From the NCBI GenBank assembly GCA_963758205.1, contig CAVWUM010000002.1, positions 248,001-312,000 on the forward strand: 64,000 nucleotides of DNA. The letters are read 5' to 3'. Shown one piece after another: positions 55,234 through 63,546 of this stretch; the stretch's first letter is position 1; each line of letters opens with the position of its first letter. The notes under the pieces were generated by a model that saw only the letters and a list, made by a program, of their open reading frames with translations, was not told where the DNA came from and searched no databases. The position numbers were made by a program, and so were the translations under genes. The stretch is from Owenweeksia sp963758205 (GTDB taxonomy: Bacteria; Bacteroidota; Bacteroidia; Flavobacteriales; Schleiferiaceae).

Positions 55234-55913
55234 TACCTGTTTTGAAACATAAATTTCCCGAAGTCAAAAGCGCTGTCCAAAGCATTTTTCTCAATAAGGT
55301 CAAAAGAGAGGTTTACTGACTTTTCAATAGCAGCATCAGTTTTTTCGAAACCGCGGCTTTTATCTTTTCTCCAAAAATTAATCAAAAACAAAAACTGGTA
55401 CCAAAACAGAGTGTCATAAGTATCTGTAAGCCTTGATCGAGTAGCAATCTCATTATTATTAATGGCCTGGTACAGTAAATCCTTAGCCCACATTTTATAC
55501 TCTCTTTTTAGCTTTCCTAAACTTTTGGTATCGGGGCGTAGCGTAAAAACCGATTCGTTGAAACTTAACAAGGCATAGCTTCGATGCTTTTTCAACTCTT
55601 CAAAAAAGTTGTAATAAAAAGTAAGGAACTTTTCACGGGCGGTGTAGCTGTCATATTCAGCCTCCTGAGCCGTGGCTTCGGTAACCTCAGTAAAAACGGA
55701 TGTCCAGAAGGCATCAGCTACCTGATCAAAGTCATTAAAGTGTTCGTAAAATTCAGCTTCCTCAATGCCCATCTCCTTGCAAAAGGAATAGATACTGGCC
55801 GGTGCCGAGCCGTGTAATAGCACATGCTCTTTATAGCCATCAATAATTTTTTGGGCCAAATCGTGGGTGGCCCCTTCATTGTGCATGGTCTGCTGGTCTT
55901 CCTGTGTTTCCAT
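55233..55913 (-). CDS. TetR/AcrR-like regulator or TetR-like partner of the ABC1 kinase
   Basis: 226 residues, all helical. The N-terminus (DLAQKIIDGYKEHVLLHGSAPASIYSFCKEMGIEEAEFYEHFNDFDQVADAFW) fits a TetR DNA-binding fold: a short first helix, a recognition region around EMGIEEAEFYEHF, then FDQ. The C-terminal part is the ligand-binding bundle (YNFFEELKKHRSYALLSF). It is the first gene of the operon with the ABC1 kinase. Typical TetR target is its own promoter; it could also be a partner of the kinase in envelope stress. Sequence alone does not tell. Confidence 0.8.
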   Translation of the reverse strand: METQEDQQTMHNEGATHDLAQKIIDGYKEHVLLHGSAPASIYSFCKEMGIEEAEFYEHFNDFDQVADAFWTSVFTEVTEATAQEAEYDSYTAREKFLTFYYNFFEELKKHRSYALLSFNESVFTLRPDTKSLGKLKREYKMWAKDLLYQAINNNEIATRSRLTDTYDTLFWYQFLFLINFWRKDKSRGFEKTDAAIEKSVNLSFDLIEKNALDSAFDFGKFMFQNR

Positions 55914-56029
55914 ATTATTTTATGTTTATGAGGATAACGTTGCCCTGTTATTTGTGTTTCTTAATAAGCTGTTAAAACATTATTTAGAATCGATTTGCTT
56001 AAATTTAAAGGATCGTAAAATTCTACTTC

Positions 56030-56320
56030 ATGAAAAAGTTTATGCTCGCTCTACTGGTTTTTAGCAGTCTCCAAAGTTCAGCGTTGATTTACCATCAGTC
56101 AACAGTTATTGCCTATCAGGAGAAAACCATTCACCCTAAAGATCTTCCTGAAAATATCCGTAAGTACGTTACCGATAATTATAACGGTGCGAGTATAACC
56201 AAGGCCACCTTTAAAGAGTCAGGTGGTTCGGTTACCGAATACACCGTTCATATTAATTACCGGCAGGAAGTACTGATCCTCAAATTTGACCGAAAAGGTG
56301 AATTTGTAAGAAAAGAATAA
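56030..56320 (+). CDS. Small PepSY-like secreted protein
   Basis: 96 residues with a signal peptide (MKKFMLALLVFSSLQSSALIYHQ). The rest has the PepSY-like pattern LPENIRKYVTDNYNGASITKATFKESGGSVTEYTVHI followed by a strand with LILKFDRKGEFVRKE. This is half of the two-copy beta-lactamase-inhibitor-like fold common in Bacteroidota. Such proteins bind or inhibit peptidases, but this one's partner is not known. It reads away from the TetR-ABC1 operon. Confidence 0.8.
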   Translation: MKKFMLALLVFSSLQSSALIYHQSTVIAYQEKTIHPKDLPENIRKYVTDNYNGASITKATFKESGGSVTEYTVHINYRQEVLILKFDRKGEFVRKE

Positions 56321-56401
56321 CAAATTGGGGAACCCATAGTAAGTAAAAGAATCACAATGTGTGGAATATTTCCTCACTTCTTAATAACGAATGAAAACCT
56401 A

Positions 56402-56600
56402 TAAATTTGATTAACAGTGGATTAACGATAATCTTCACTGTGGTATGGTATTCCCTTTACTGTTGGCAAGTTTGAGATACTGGAAATCACCTACACTCTC
56501 AAACTAACAATATTTAAAAAGCTATATAAATAGCAGCGTTAGTTTTTAGTTGTTCGAGTTGAGCTGAAGTCACCACTGGAGAGTGGTGACTTCTTTTTTT
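56402..56600 (+). ncRNA. Candidate small RNA in the 56.3-56.66 kb gap
   Basis: The 337-base gap between the PepSY-like gene and the sigma-54 regulator has no protein frame of note but is rich in RNA signals. TAAATTTG at 56402-56409 matches the -7 consensus. AGTTTGAGA (56469-56477) pairs perfectly with TCTCAAACT (56497-56505). A perfect terminator ends it at 56600. A transcript of roughly 190 bases would result. It may instead be a long 3' tail of the PepSY-like mRNA. Confidence 0.45.
56566..56600 (+). terminator. Strong Rho-independent terminator
   Basis: GAAGTCACCACT (56566-56577) and AGTGGTGACTTC (56582-56593) form a perfect 12-base stem with a four-base loop, followed by seven T. Confidence 0.92.
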
Positions 56601-56628
56601 GTACCCACTGTATGTTTGATATTTCAAC

Positions 56629-56636
56629 TAATTTTG
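56629..56636 (+). promoter_or_regulatory. -7 element before the sigma-54 regulator
   Basis: TAATTTTG matches TAnnTTTG and lies 22 bases before the ATG at 56658. No TTG is seen 19-20 bases upstream of it. Confidence 0.4.
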
Positions 56637-56657
56637 GTGTTGCTATCAAACCTTTCA

Positions 56658-58055
56658 ATGAGCGAAATACCTAAAATACTGGTGGTGGATGATGATACCA
56701 CCTTCCTTTTAATGCTAAAATCCTTTTTGGAAAAAAAGGGATACCGGGCCGTTACCGAATCTAATGCTGAAAAAGGGCTTGAGGCATTGCATCAGTCTGA
56801 ATTTGATCTGATTCTCTCGGATTATCGAATGCCTGGCATGGATGGTATTGAAATGCTTAGTACCATAAACGGACTAAACATTAAAACCCCGCTTATATTA
56901 ATCACCAGCTATGGCGATATTAAACTTGCGGTAAAAGCCATGAAACTGGGCGCGGCAGATTATCTGACTAAACCTGTAAACCCGGAGGAACTTTTGGCAC
57001 TGGTAAAATCTGTATTGGCAAATAGCAATAAAGCCGATGCCGAAAGCACTAAACCCTCCCCCACTCTCCGCAAGGAAACGCCAAGAAGTAAAGCCGCTAA
57101 AACCGACTTTATAAAAGGTGAAAGCCCCCAAACCAGAAAAGTAAATGAGTATGTGGAATTGGTGGGCCCAACCAACATGAGCGTATTGATACAGGGAGAA
57201 AGCGGCACGGGTAAGGAATATGTGGCCCGCCAGATTCATAATTACAGCAAACGTGGCGATCGGCCTTTTGTGGCTATTGATTGTGGAGCACTCTCAAAAG
57301 ATTTAGCTACCAGTGAGCTCTTTGGGCACATTAAGGGCAGCTTTACAGGAGCTAATGAAGACCGTATGGGTCAGTTTGAAGTAGCCAATGGTGGCACCCT
57401 GTTTCTTGATGAAATCGGAAACCTGAGCTATGAGGTACAGGTAAAATTACTAAGGGCCATCCAGGAAAAGGTGATCAGGCGCGTTGGTGGCCGCGAGGAT
57501 ATACCCATTAATGTAAGGCTACTTACCGCAACTAATGAAAATCTGTTGAATGCCATTAACCAGAGTAACTTCCGCGAAGACCTGTACCACAGAATTAATG
57601 AGTTCAAAATAGAAATAAGCCCTTTGCGGGAACGTGAAGAAGAGATAAGCCAGTTTGCCAGTCATTTTTTGGCACAGGCAAATGAAGAGCTGGAAAAAAA
57701 TGTAGAAGGCTTTGACACGGAGACCTTGCACCTGCTTGAGCGCTATGAGTGGCCGGGTAACCTTCGTGAACTTAAAAATGTGATCAAACGATCAGTATTA
57801 TTGACAAGAGGTAGTTTGATAGAGAAAACGGCTTTGCCAAGCGAAATAAGTTCCGGCTATACCGCCAGGGCTGAAGATCTTAAAAGTATTAAGGAAAGCA
57901 CTGATTTAAAGCAGTTGGAGAGTGCCCTTGAAAGGCAAAAAATTATGGAAGCACTTGAGAAAGTACGCTTCAACAAAACCAAAGCCGCCAAGCTTTTAAA
58001 TATTGATCGAAAAACTCTTTACAATAAGATAAGAGCCTACGGATTGGAGGTATAG
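56658..58055 (+). CDS. NtrC-family sigma-54-dependent response regulator
   Basis: 465 residues from ATG 56658; an upstream in-frame start would include the terminator. The receiver has VVDDD and the phospho-acceptor D55 (LILSDYRMPGMDG). The AAA+ domain has Walker A GESGTGKEYVARQIH, then FGHIKGSFTGANEDRMG where the usual GAFTGA loop that contacts sigma-54 reads GSFTGA, and Walker B GGTLFLDEIG. A Fis-type helix-turn-helix ends it (FNKTKAAKLLNIDRKTLYNKIRAYG). It activates sigma-54 promoters after phosphorylation. It runs toward the hybrid kinase gene, with a 19-base overlap of their ends, and these are likely partners. Confidence 0.95.
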   Translation: MSEIPKILVVDDDTTFLLMLKSFLEKKGYRAVTESNAEKGLEALHQSEFDLILSDYRMPGMDGIEMLSTINGLNIKTPLILITSYGDIKLAVKAMKLGAADYLTKPVNPEELLALVKSVLANSNKADAESTKPSPTLRKETPRSKAAKTDFIKGESPQTRKVNEYVELVGPTNMSVLIQGESGTGKEYVARQIHNYSKRGDRPFVAIDCGALSKDLATSELFGHIKGSFTGANEDRMGQFEVANGGTLFLDEIGNLSYEVQVKLLRAIQEKVIRRVGGREDIPINVRLLTATNENLLNAINQSNFREDLYHRINEFKIEISPLREREEEISQFASHFLAQANEELEKNVEGFDTETLHLLERYEWPGNLRELKNVIKRSVLLTRGSLIEKTALPSEISSGYTARAEDLKSIKESTDLKQLESALERQKIMEALEKVRFNKTKAAKLLNIDRKTLYNKIRAYGLEV

Positions 58056-60595
58056 CCTGCTTTTTCAAGTTCCTTTATATCTTCTTCAAGCAGGTTAAAG
58101 ATTTCTTCCGCAAACGAAAAAGTTTTTTCAATCCGCTCCTCAATTATAGCTTTGGGCTGGCTACTATCCACCAGTTTTTCCAGTTCAATTAATTGTTCCA
58201 TTACGGTCCATGCCTCAAGCTGCCCAAAGGTATTTTTCATTTTATGGGCTGTATCCCCTACGTCAGAGTAATCCTTATTTTCAAAATGCTTGCGCAGTAA
58301 ATCAAGGTTTTCATGATTTGATTTGATGAATGAAATCAGAAACTGCATTAGTACTTCCGGATCATCACCGGCATAGGCCCTGAAGTTGGTAAGGGAATAA
58401 AGGGGTTTGGTTTTTTTCATAATCTTAATAGGTGATTTGATCTTGTCCTGAGGCGAGAGACCACGCAGCAGTTGGGCCACTTCAAACTCTTTAAAAGGCT
58501 TTAACAGTGAAGCATCAACCAGTTTTAGCAAGTCGGGTTTAAAGCTTTTTACCATGGCATTTGCGGTACACAATATAATATGAGCGTCTTTACTAATGTG
58601 ATCCGTCTTGCTTAGTTCCTCTATAACATCCTCCCCACTTTTACCGGGCATCTGTAAATCCACAAGTATAAAGTCATATTTACTCTCGGTAGCCTTATTT
58701 ATTCCATCATCACCATTGTAGGCAGATTCAAAGGATAAACCCCACTTTTCAAAACTTGGCTTCAGTAATACGTGATTCATGGAGTCATCATCAATCAACA
58801 GAAGCGCCTTTCCCGTCAGGTCAATATCAACTTGCTGTGGTTCAAACTTACCGCTGTATTCATCCTTTACAGCAAGGCCGTAAAACAAGCCTACGCTAAA
58901 AGTTGATCCCTCATTAACCTTGCTCTTTACACCAATTGTTCCGTGCTGCAGCTTTACCAGTTTTTTACAAATGGTAAGCCCCAGCCCCGTACCACCATAG
59001 CGCCTTGATATGCTTGTATCCTCCTGATCAAAGCTGTCAAATATGGTGTTCATTTTACTTTCGGCTATTCCTTTACCGGTATCCTCTACTTTAAAATTCA
59101 CCTCAATGCCACTCTCATTACGATTGGCAATAGCTGCGCTGATCTTTACATAACCTTTTTCGGTAAATTTTACGCCATTGCCCGCAAGATTAATCAAAAT
59201 CTGCTTCAGTCTTATAGGGTCCCCTTTCAGCACAATGTCCTTCAGTTCATCCTCAATCTCCATCCGCAACTCTATGCCTTTGGCTGCTGCCAGATGCTCA
59301 AGTGTAGCCGTACTTTCATTGAGAACCGTTTCAATCCTAAACCCAATTTTTTCGAGCCTCAACTTACCTGATTCTATCTTGCTATAATCCAGTATATCAT
59401 TTACCAGCATCAGCAAATGCTCGCCACTGCTCCTTATGTTCTGAAGCCTCTTTCGTTGTTCAAAATCAATTTCAGACTCAGCCATTTGCTGCGAAAAACC
59501 CAGTATCGAGTTCAGTGGAGTGCGGATTTCATGGCTCATATTAGCCAAAAACTCCTCCTTTACATTAGCCAGTTTTTCGGCTCTGCGTTTTTGCAGGGCC
59601 AACTCTTTTTGCATTTTGTTGGCCCGGTAAATATCCCGCAACACAAAATAGATGAGCACAATGCTGAGTAATCCCCCGCAAAGGGCAAAAAGAATAACGG
59701 AACCAAATGAAGCACGGGCCGTAGCGAGGGTTTCCTGCTTTTCCAGGCGCGCATCCTCAGCCTCCAACTCCCGGATATCCAAAATGATGGTACGCAGTTT
59801 TTCCACAATAAAGTGGTCTCGGTTTACCAACTCAAGTTCAGTTTTAGTAAGCATTCGCGTGTTTTGCTGCCTTGCCAACTCGGCCTGCCTTATGGCAGAT
59901 TTCACATTGGTTATTAACGTATCTACCTTACCAAAATAGGCAGAGTCATAGGCAACAACCTTTTCTTCGCGCACCTCTGAGCGCACAGGCACATCCTCTA
60001 CCGGCTTTTCCTTCTTGCCAAATACGCTCTTTAGCCAGCTTTTCTCTTCTTCAACAGGTTTTTCCGGAGTTTCAACCCGGGTAACAGTAGTAGTGGTAAT
60101 CTCCTGTTTAGGAATTAGTACACTATCCTTATTAATAGATTTTTGGGTTTGGGTAAGTACATTAAGTGCTTTGCGATCCAGGTATCTTTTTGATAACCTG
60201 TTTTTTAGTGCCATAAGTTCGCGGAAGCTCTCAACCTTCTGCCTGAAGAGGATTCGAAGGGTATCAACCTCATCATGGTAAGTTTTACCGTAACTCTGAA
60301 AATAAAGCGAATCAATTTTGGCCTTGGTGCCTTTTACCTTTTGCACATATAGTTCAAGGTCTTCAGGTGATTCGGTGAGTGAGTATGAACGCGAACGGGT
60401 TTCAAGTTCACCGATCTCGCCCAATATGTTTTCGGTAAGGGTTACTTCATCTTTTTCGTTGTAAAGTTGATCCAGCGCCAGGGTAAACTCCTGATAACTT
60501 TTGTAACTAAAAAAACTTATGGCGCCAAGCACGCTAAGGGTAATCAGCAGTGTGACTACCACTTTTGAGATTGTATTTTTTGAACCTTCAGCCAT
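58037..60595 (-). CDS. Hybrid sensor histidine kinase with receiver and HPt domains
   Basis: 852 residues from the ATG at 60595; an upstream TTG would add 11 residues. A membrane helix lies near residues 11-33, then a large extracytoplasmic domain of about 260 residues with helical, charged sequence (CHASE3-like size), and a second helix near FGSVILFALCGGLLSIVLIYF. Then come a coiled coil, the H-box FLANMSHEIRTPLNSILGFS, an ATPase domain (EDTGKGIAESKM, YGGTGLGLTICKKL), a receiver (LLIDDDSM, FILVDLQMPGKSG) and an HPt (GDTAHKMKNTFGQLEAW). This is a complete phosphorelay in one chain. Its 3' end overlaps the NtrC-type regulator by 19 bases. Confidence 0.94.
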   Translation of the reverse strand: MAEGSKNTISKVVVTLLITLSVLGAISFFSYKSYQEFTLALDQLYNEKDEVTLTENILGEIGELETRSRSYSLTESPEDLELYVQKVKGTKAKIDSLYFQSYGKTYHDEVDTLRILFRQKVESFRELMALKNRLSKRYLDRKALNVLTQTQKSINKDSVLIPKQEITTTTVTRVETPEKPVEEEKSWLKSVFGKKEKPVEDVPVRSEVREEKVVAYDSAYFGKVDTLITNVKSAIRQAELARQQNTRMLTKTELELVNRDHFIVEKLRTIILDIRELEAEDARLEKQETLATARASFGSVILFALCGGLLSIVLIYFVLRDIYRANKMQKELALQKRRAEKLANVKEEFLANMSHEIRTPLNSILGFSQQMAESEIDFEQRKRLQNIRSSGEHLLMLVNDILDYSKIESGKLRLEKIGFRIETVLNESTATLEHLAAAKGIELRMEIEDELKDIVLKGDPIRLKQILINLAGNGVKFTEKGYVKISAAIANRNESGIEVNFKVEDTGKGIAESKMNTIFDSFDQEDTSISRRYGGTGLGLTICKKLVKLQHGTIGVKSKVNEGSTFSVGLFYGLAVKDEYSGKFEPQQVDIDLTGKALLLIDDDSMNHVLLKPSFEKWGLSFESAYNGDDGINKATESKYDFILVDLQMPGKSGEDVIEELSKTDHISKDAHIILCTANAMVKSFKPDLLKLVDASLLKPFKEFEVAQLLRGLSPQDKIKSPIKIMKKTKPLYSLTNFRAYAGDDPEVLMQFLISFIKSNHENLDLLRKHFENKDYSDVGDTAHKMKNTFGQLEAWTVMEQLIELEKLVDSSQPKAIIEERIEKTFSFAEEIFNLLEEDIKELEKAGYTSNP

Positions 60596-60677
60596 TTTTT
60601 CAAAAGTATTAAGAATATGCCACCGCAAACCATTTGAGTAAACGCATCTACTAAAAAAATGGTATTATTCTTACACC

Positions 60678-60809
60678 TCAGGATTTATGGCGCCTGCAAC
60701 GTTCACTACAGTATTTTACCTCTTCCCAGTTTTTTGTCCATTTTTTACGCCATCTAAAGGGTAAACCACACACCGCACAAATTTTTTCAGGCAAATTGCT
60801 TTTCTTCAT
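60678..60809 (-). CDS. DUF2256 small zinc-ribbon-like protein
   Basis: 43 residues starting MKKSNLPEKICAVCGLPFRWRKKWTKNWEEVKYCSERCRRHKS (shown in parts: KICAVCGLPFRWRKKW, then VKYCSERCRR). Two C-x2-C or C-x3-C pairs and the WRKKW centre identify DUF2256. It probably binds zinc. Genes of this family are often found beside the photolyase-related gene that starts 51 bases away on the other strand, divergently, so the two may share regulation. The function is unknown. Confidence 0.85.
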   Translation of the reverse strand: MKKSNLPEKICAVCGLPFRWRKKWTKNWEEVKYCSERCRRHKS

Positions 60810-60860
60810 CCCTGCTCAACAATTAAATTACACTCAGGTTTTTTCACCAAACTGCAATAC

Positions 60861-62348
60861 ATGGCTTATAAAAAGTTAGCAATCATATTGGGCAATTGCC
60901 TTTTTCCTGATCATGGCCGATTGAATATAGATGAACATACCCTGCTTTTTATGGCTGAAGATGCAGGACTTTGTACCCACTTTAAATATCATAAACACAA
61001 GCTGGTTCTGTTTTTAAGCGCCATGCGTAGCCACGCCAATGATCTTGAAAAAAAACATACTATGGTGTATTGGCAGCTGAATGCCCAAAACCAAAATATG
61101 AGTTTTGAGGACAAGCTAAACAGCACCTTGCAAAAGTACAGCGCTATTGAAGAGGTAGTGATTTATGATATTGAGGATCACTTTTTTGAAGAACGGATAA
61201 GGAATTGGAGCAAGACTGCTAAACTTAAACTTACCATAGTGGATTCACCATCTTTCATCACCACCAAAAAAGAGTTTAAGGAATACCTCAGTGATTCTAA
61301 AAAGCCTTTTATGCAGGTGTTTTATAAGCGGCAGCGAAAAAGCCTGAATCTGCTTATGGATGGCGACAAACCGCTAAATGATAAATGGAGTTTTGATGCT
61401 GAAAACCGCAAACCTCTGCCGAAGGATATATCCATACCTGATAGGCCACAATCTAATCTTACTGAAAATGACAAGGCGTGTATTGAACTGGTAAACTCTC
61501 TGTTTTCCGATCACCCGGGTAGCACTGATAACTTTAACTGGAGCACCACCCGCCAAAGTGCGTTATACAGATTATCCACATTTTTAAAAGAGCGTTTTGA
61601 AGATTTCGGACCTTATGAGGATGCCATTGCTAAAGATCAGACCTTCCTTTTTCATTCCGTGCTTTCTCCTTATATAAATCTGGGGCTAATTACACCTGAT
61701 GAAGTTCTGGACAAGGTTATTGAACATTATCAGGCTAATAATACCCACTACCCCAGTGTGGAAGGTTTTGTAAGGCAGGTGGCCGGCTGGCGCGAATTTA
61801 TGCGTGGTATTTATCACAACTTTGATTTGGAGCAAAATCATTTTAACCAAACCCGTAAAATGAAAACCTGCTGGTATGATGGTACAACGGGCATACCCCC
61901 TTTGGATGACTCCATACAAAAAGCTGTAACGCATGGGTACACCCACCATATTGAACGGCTTATGATATTGGGTAACATTATGCTGATGACGGGCCTGCAT
62001 CCAAATGAAGTGTATAAATGGTTTATGGAAATGTATGTGGACAGCAGCGACTGGGTGATGGCACCAAATGTATATGGCATGAGCCAGTTTGCCGAAGGAG
62101 GAATATTTGCCACCAAGCCTTATATATCCGGTAGCAACTACATTTTAAAAATGAGTAACTATACAAAAGGCCCTTGGTGCGATACTGTGGATGGCCTTTA
62201 CTGGAGCTTTATCGCCAACAATAGAAAAACATTTGAAAACAACCCCAGGATGGGCATGATGCTTAGTACTTTGGATAGAATGGGAAAGGATAAAAAAGAA
62301 TACCTGTTTGAAAAAGCCCAAAAGTGGATTGAAAAAGTAACGGAATAA
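60861..62348 (+). CDS. Photolyase-related (FeS-BCP/PhrB-like) flavoprotein with altered iron-sulfur site
   Basis: 495 residues, typical of the cryptochrome/photolyase-related family. The N-terminus KKLAIILGNCLFPDHGRL and the C-terminal LYWSFIANNRKTFENNPRMGMM are diagnostic, with VEGFVRQVAGWREFMRG and YGMSQFAEGG in the FAD region. In known members four Cys hold a [4Fe-4S] cluster. Here C337 (KMKTCWYDG) fits the first ligand, but the next two positions are T435 and P438 (MSNYTKGPWC), and only C440 is near the fourth. The loop that carries the last ligand also looks shortened. The enzyme probably repairs UV damage or senses light, without a normal cluster. Confidence 0.85.
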   Translation: MAYKKLAIILGNCLFPDHGRLNIDEHTLLFMAEDAGLCTHFKYHKHKLVLFLSAMRSHANDLEKKHTMVYWQLNAQNQNMSFEDKLNSTLQKYSAIEEVVIYDIEDHFFEERIRNWSKTAKLKLTIVDSPSFITTKKEFKEYLSDSKKPFMQVFYKRQRKSLNLLMDGDKPLNDKWSFDAENRKPLPKDISIPDRPQSNLTENDKACIELVNSLFSDHPGSTDNFNWSTTRQSALYRLSTFLKERFEDFGPYEDAIAKDQTFLFHSVLSPYINLGLITPDEVLDKVIEHYQANNTHYPSVEGFVRQVAGWREFMRGIYHNFDLEQNHFNQTRKMKTCWYDGTTGIPPLDDSIQKAVTHGYTHHIERLMILGNIMLMTGLHPNEVYKWFMEMYVDSSDWVMAPNVYGMSQFAEGGIFATKPYISGSNYILKMSNYTKGPWCDTVDGLYWSFIANNRKTFENNPRMGMMLSTLDRMGKDKKEYLFEKAQKWIEKVTE

Positions 62349-62351
62349 AAA

Positions 62352-62389
62352 AGCCCGGATCAATAAAGCTGATCCGGGCTGGTTTTTTT
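62352..62389. terminator. Bidirectional terminator
   Basis: AGCCCGGATCA (62352-62362) and TGATCCGGGCT (62370-62380) form a perfect 11-base stem between convergent genes, with T-rich sequence after it on the + strand and, as an A run at 62347-62352, on the minus strand. Confidence 0.9.
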
Positions 62390-62402
62390 GGATTAATATT
62401 TT

Positions 62403-63074
62403 TTAGCAGGCCCTGTGCCACGCTACCCATATACGCCATTGGGCAGGTGTAAGTATGCTGTTTACATGCCTTAAAAAATCTTTGTGGCAATCCCTAAGCG
62501 CATTTATAATTTTTCTGCGGTCTTTATTGGTAAGTAGCTCACTCCTTATACTTTTATTCAGGGCTAGCAGCTTCCGCTGGAATTCAATTCGGGTAATCTC
62601 TCCATTTTGATAAGCCCGCAGCAACTTGCGTCTTGCCTGGTTTCCTTTGTCAATTATTTTTTGATTGTATAGTCTTACCTTTTTATATATCCCTGAAAGG
62701 CAGTTGAAATGCGCGCCAATAGCTCTGCGCATTAAAGTTGCCTGAGTAGGGTTCAGATTCAGTGAATCAAGTAAAACCCTGCGGTTGCACCTAAAAGGCG
62801 GATGATGCCCAAGTAGGGTTTCTACACTCAAACCTTCCATACTTCCGGCAGGTAGTTCAGGAATCCCATCATCCTTTATGGAAAATTCAATGTCTTCTGT
62901 GGCTTCTATTAAAACAGGTTTTTCAATACCTTCTATTTCCGGAAAGTCATACGCTTCCTCAGCTTTAACTTGAACATCGGTAAAAGTTTCTTCGCTTTTT
63001 TGGCAGGCATTTAGCAAAAGCACTGCTGGTAGGGCCATCAACCAAATAATTCTACTATAAAGTGGTGTTTTCAT
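62403..63074 (-). CDS. Periplasmic lipoprotein, Spy/CpxP-like helical
   Basis: 223 residues. The signal sequence ends in a lipobox (VLLLNAC). After an acidic stretch (VKAEEAYDFPEIEGIEKP) the C-terminal 130 residues are helical and basic, with the LTxxQ-type pattern twice: LNPTQATLMRRAI and LTPAQWRIWVAW. That is the pattern of Spy/CpxP periplasmic chaperones. Cys residues near RCNRRVL, FNCLSG and LRDCHKD and at the very end (AWHRAC) may form disulfides. It reads toward the photolyase gene. The chaperone role is inferred only from pattern. Confidence 0.65.
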   Translation of the reverse strand: MKTPLYSRIIWLMALPAVLLLNACQKSEETFTDVQVKAEEAYDFPEIEGIEKPVLIEATEDIEFSIKDDGIPELPAGSMEGLSVETLLGHHPPFRCNRRVLLDSLNLNPTQATLMRRAIGAHFNCLSGIYKKVRLYNQKIIDKGNQARRKLLRAYQNGEITRIEFQRKLLALNKSIRSELLTNKDRRKIINALRDCHKDFLRHVNSILTPAQWRIWVAWHRAC

Positions 63075-63345
63075 AAGTAATTGATTTTTAAGGATTCGGT
63101 TAGTATGATGGTAAATTACAACTTTGGTTTAACCTAAGCTTCAGAATTTTGATCGATAGTCAAAAATCAAATCCTTCGTAATCAACAACTAAGGTTCTTT
63201 CACCACTATATTCAGCCAATATTTTGTGATGGCTCCATAATCAATTCTTATTTGCGGTCAACATTCCTCGTGGTCTTCCGTTAAGTATATACTGTCATCG
63301 CTTTAGTCTTAAAAAATAGCATTAGCACTAATGAAGTTTACGGAC

Positions 63346-63414
63346 ATACATGTGTGATGGCATGTATTGTTTAACTGGCGAGAGCCTCTGGTAGTTTAAT
63401 AAACCAGAGGCTCT
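63346..63414. other. Hairpins in a 472-base intergenic region
   Basis: The gap 63075-63546 has no convincing protein gene. It has ATACATG (63346-63352) with CATGTAT (63361-63367), and AGAGCCTCTGGT (63381-63392) with ACCAGAGGCTCT (63403-63414), a perfect 12-base stem. The second is not followed by a T run, so it is not a classical terminator. A small dyad CATTAG/CTAATG is at 63320-63333. These may be part of a regulatory leader or a small RNA. Nothing else is seen in the gap. Confidence 0.35.
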
Positions 63415-63546
63415 TATCATACTGAACATATAGACGAATTGCCACTTAACTAAATAAACCCGTAAATAACTAACCTATTTACCTATTTTTAACCACGCTC
63501 AAATAATCCGTCAATAAGGCTATCCCCTTGCGGTTTACAGCGTAAA

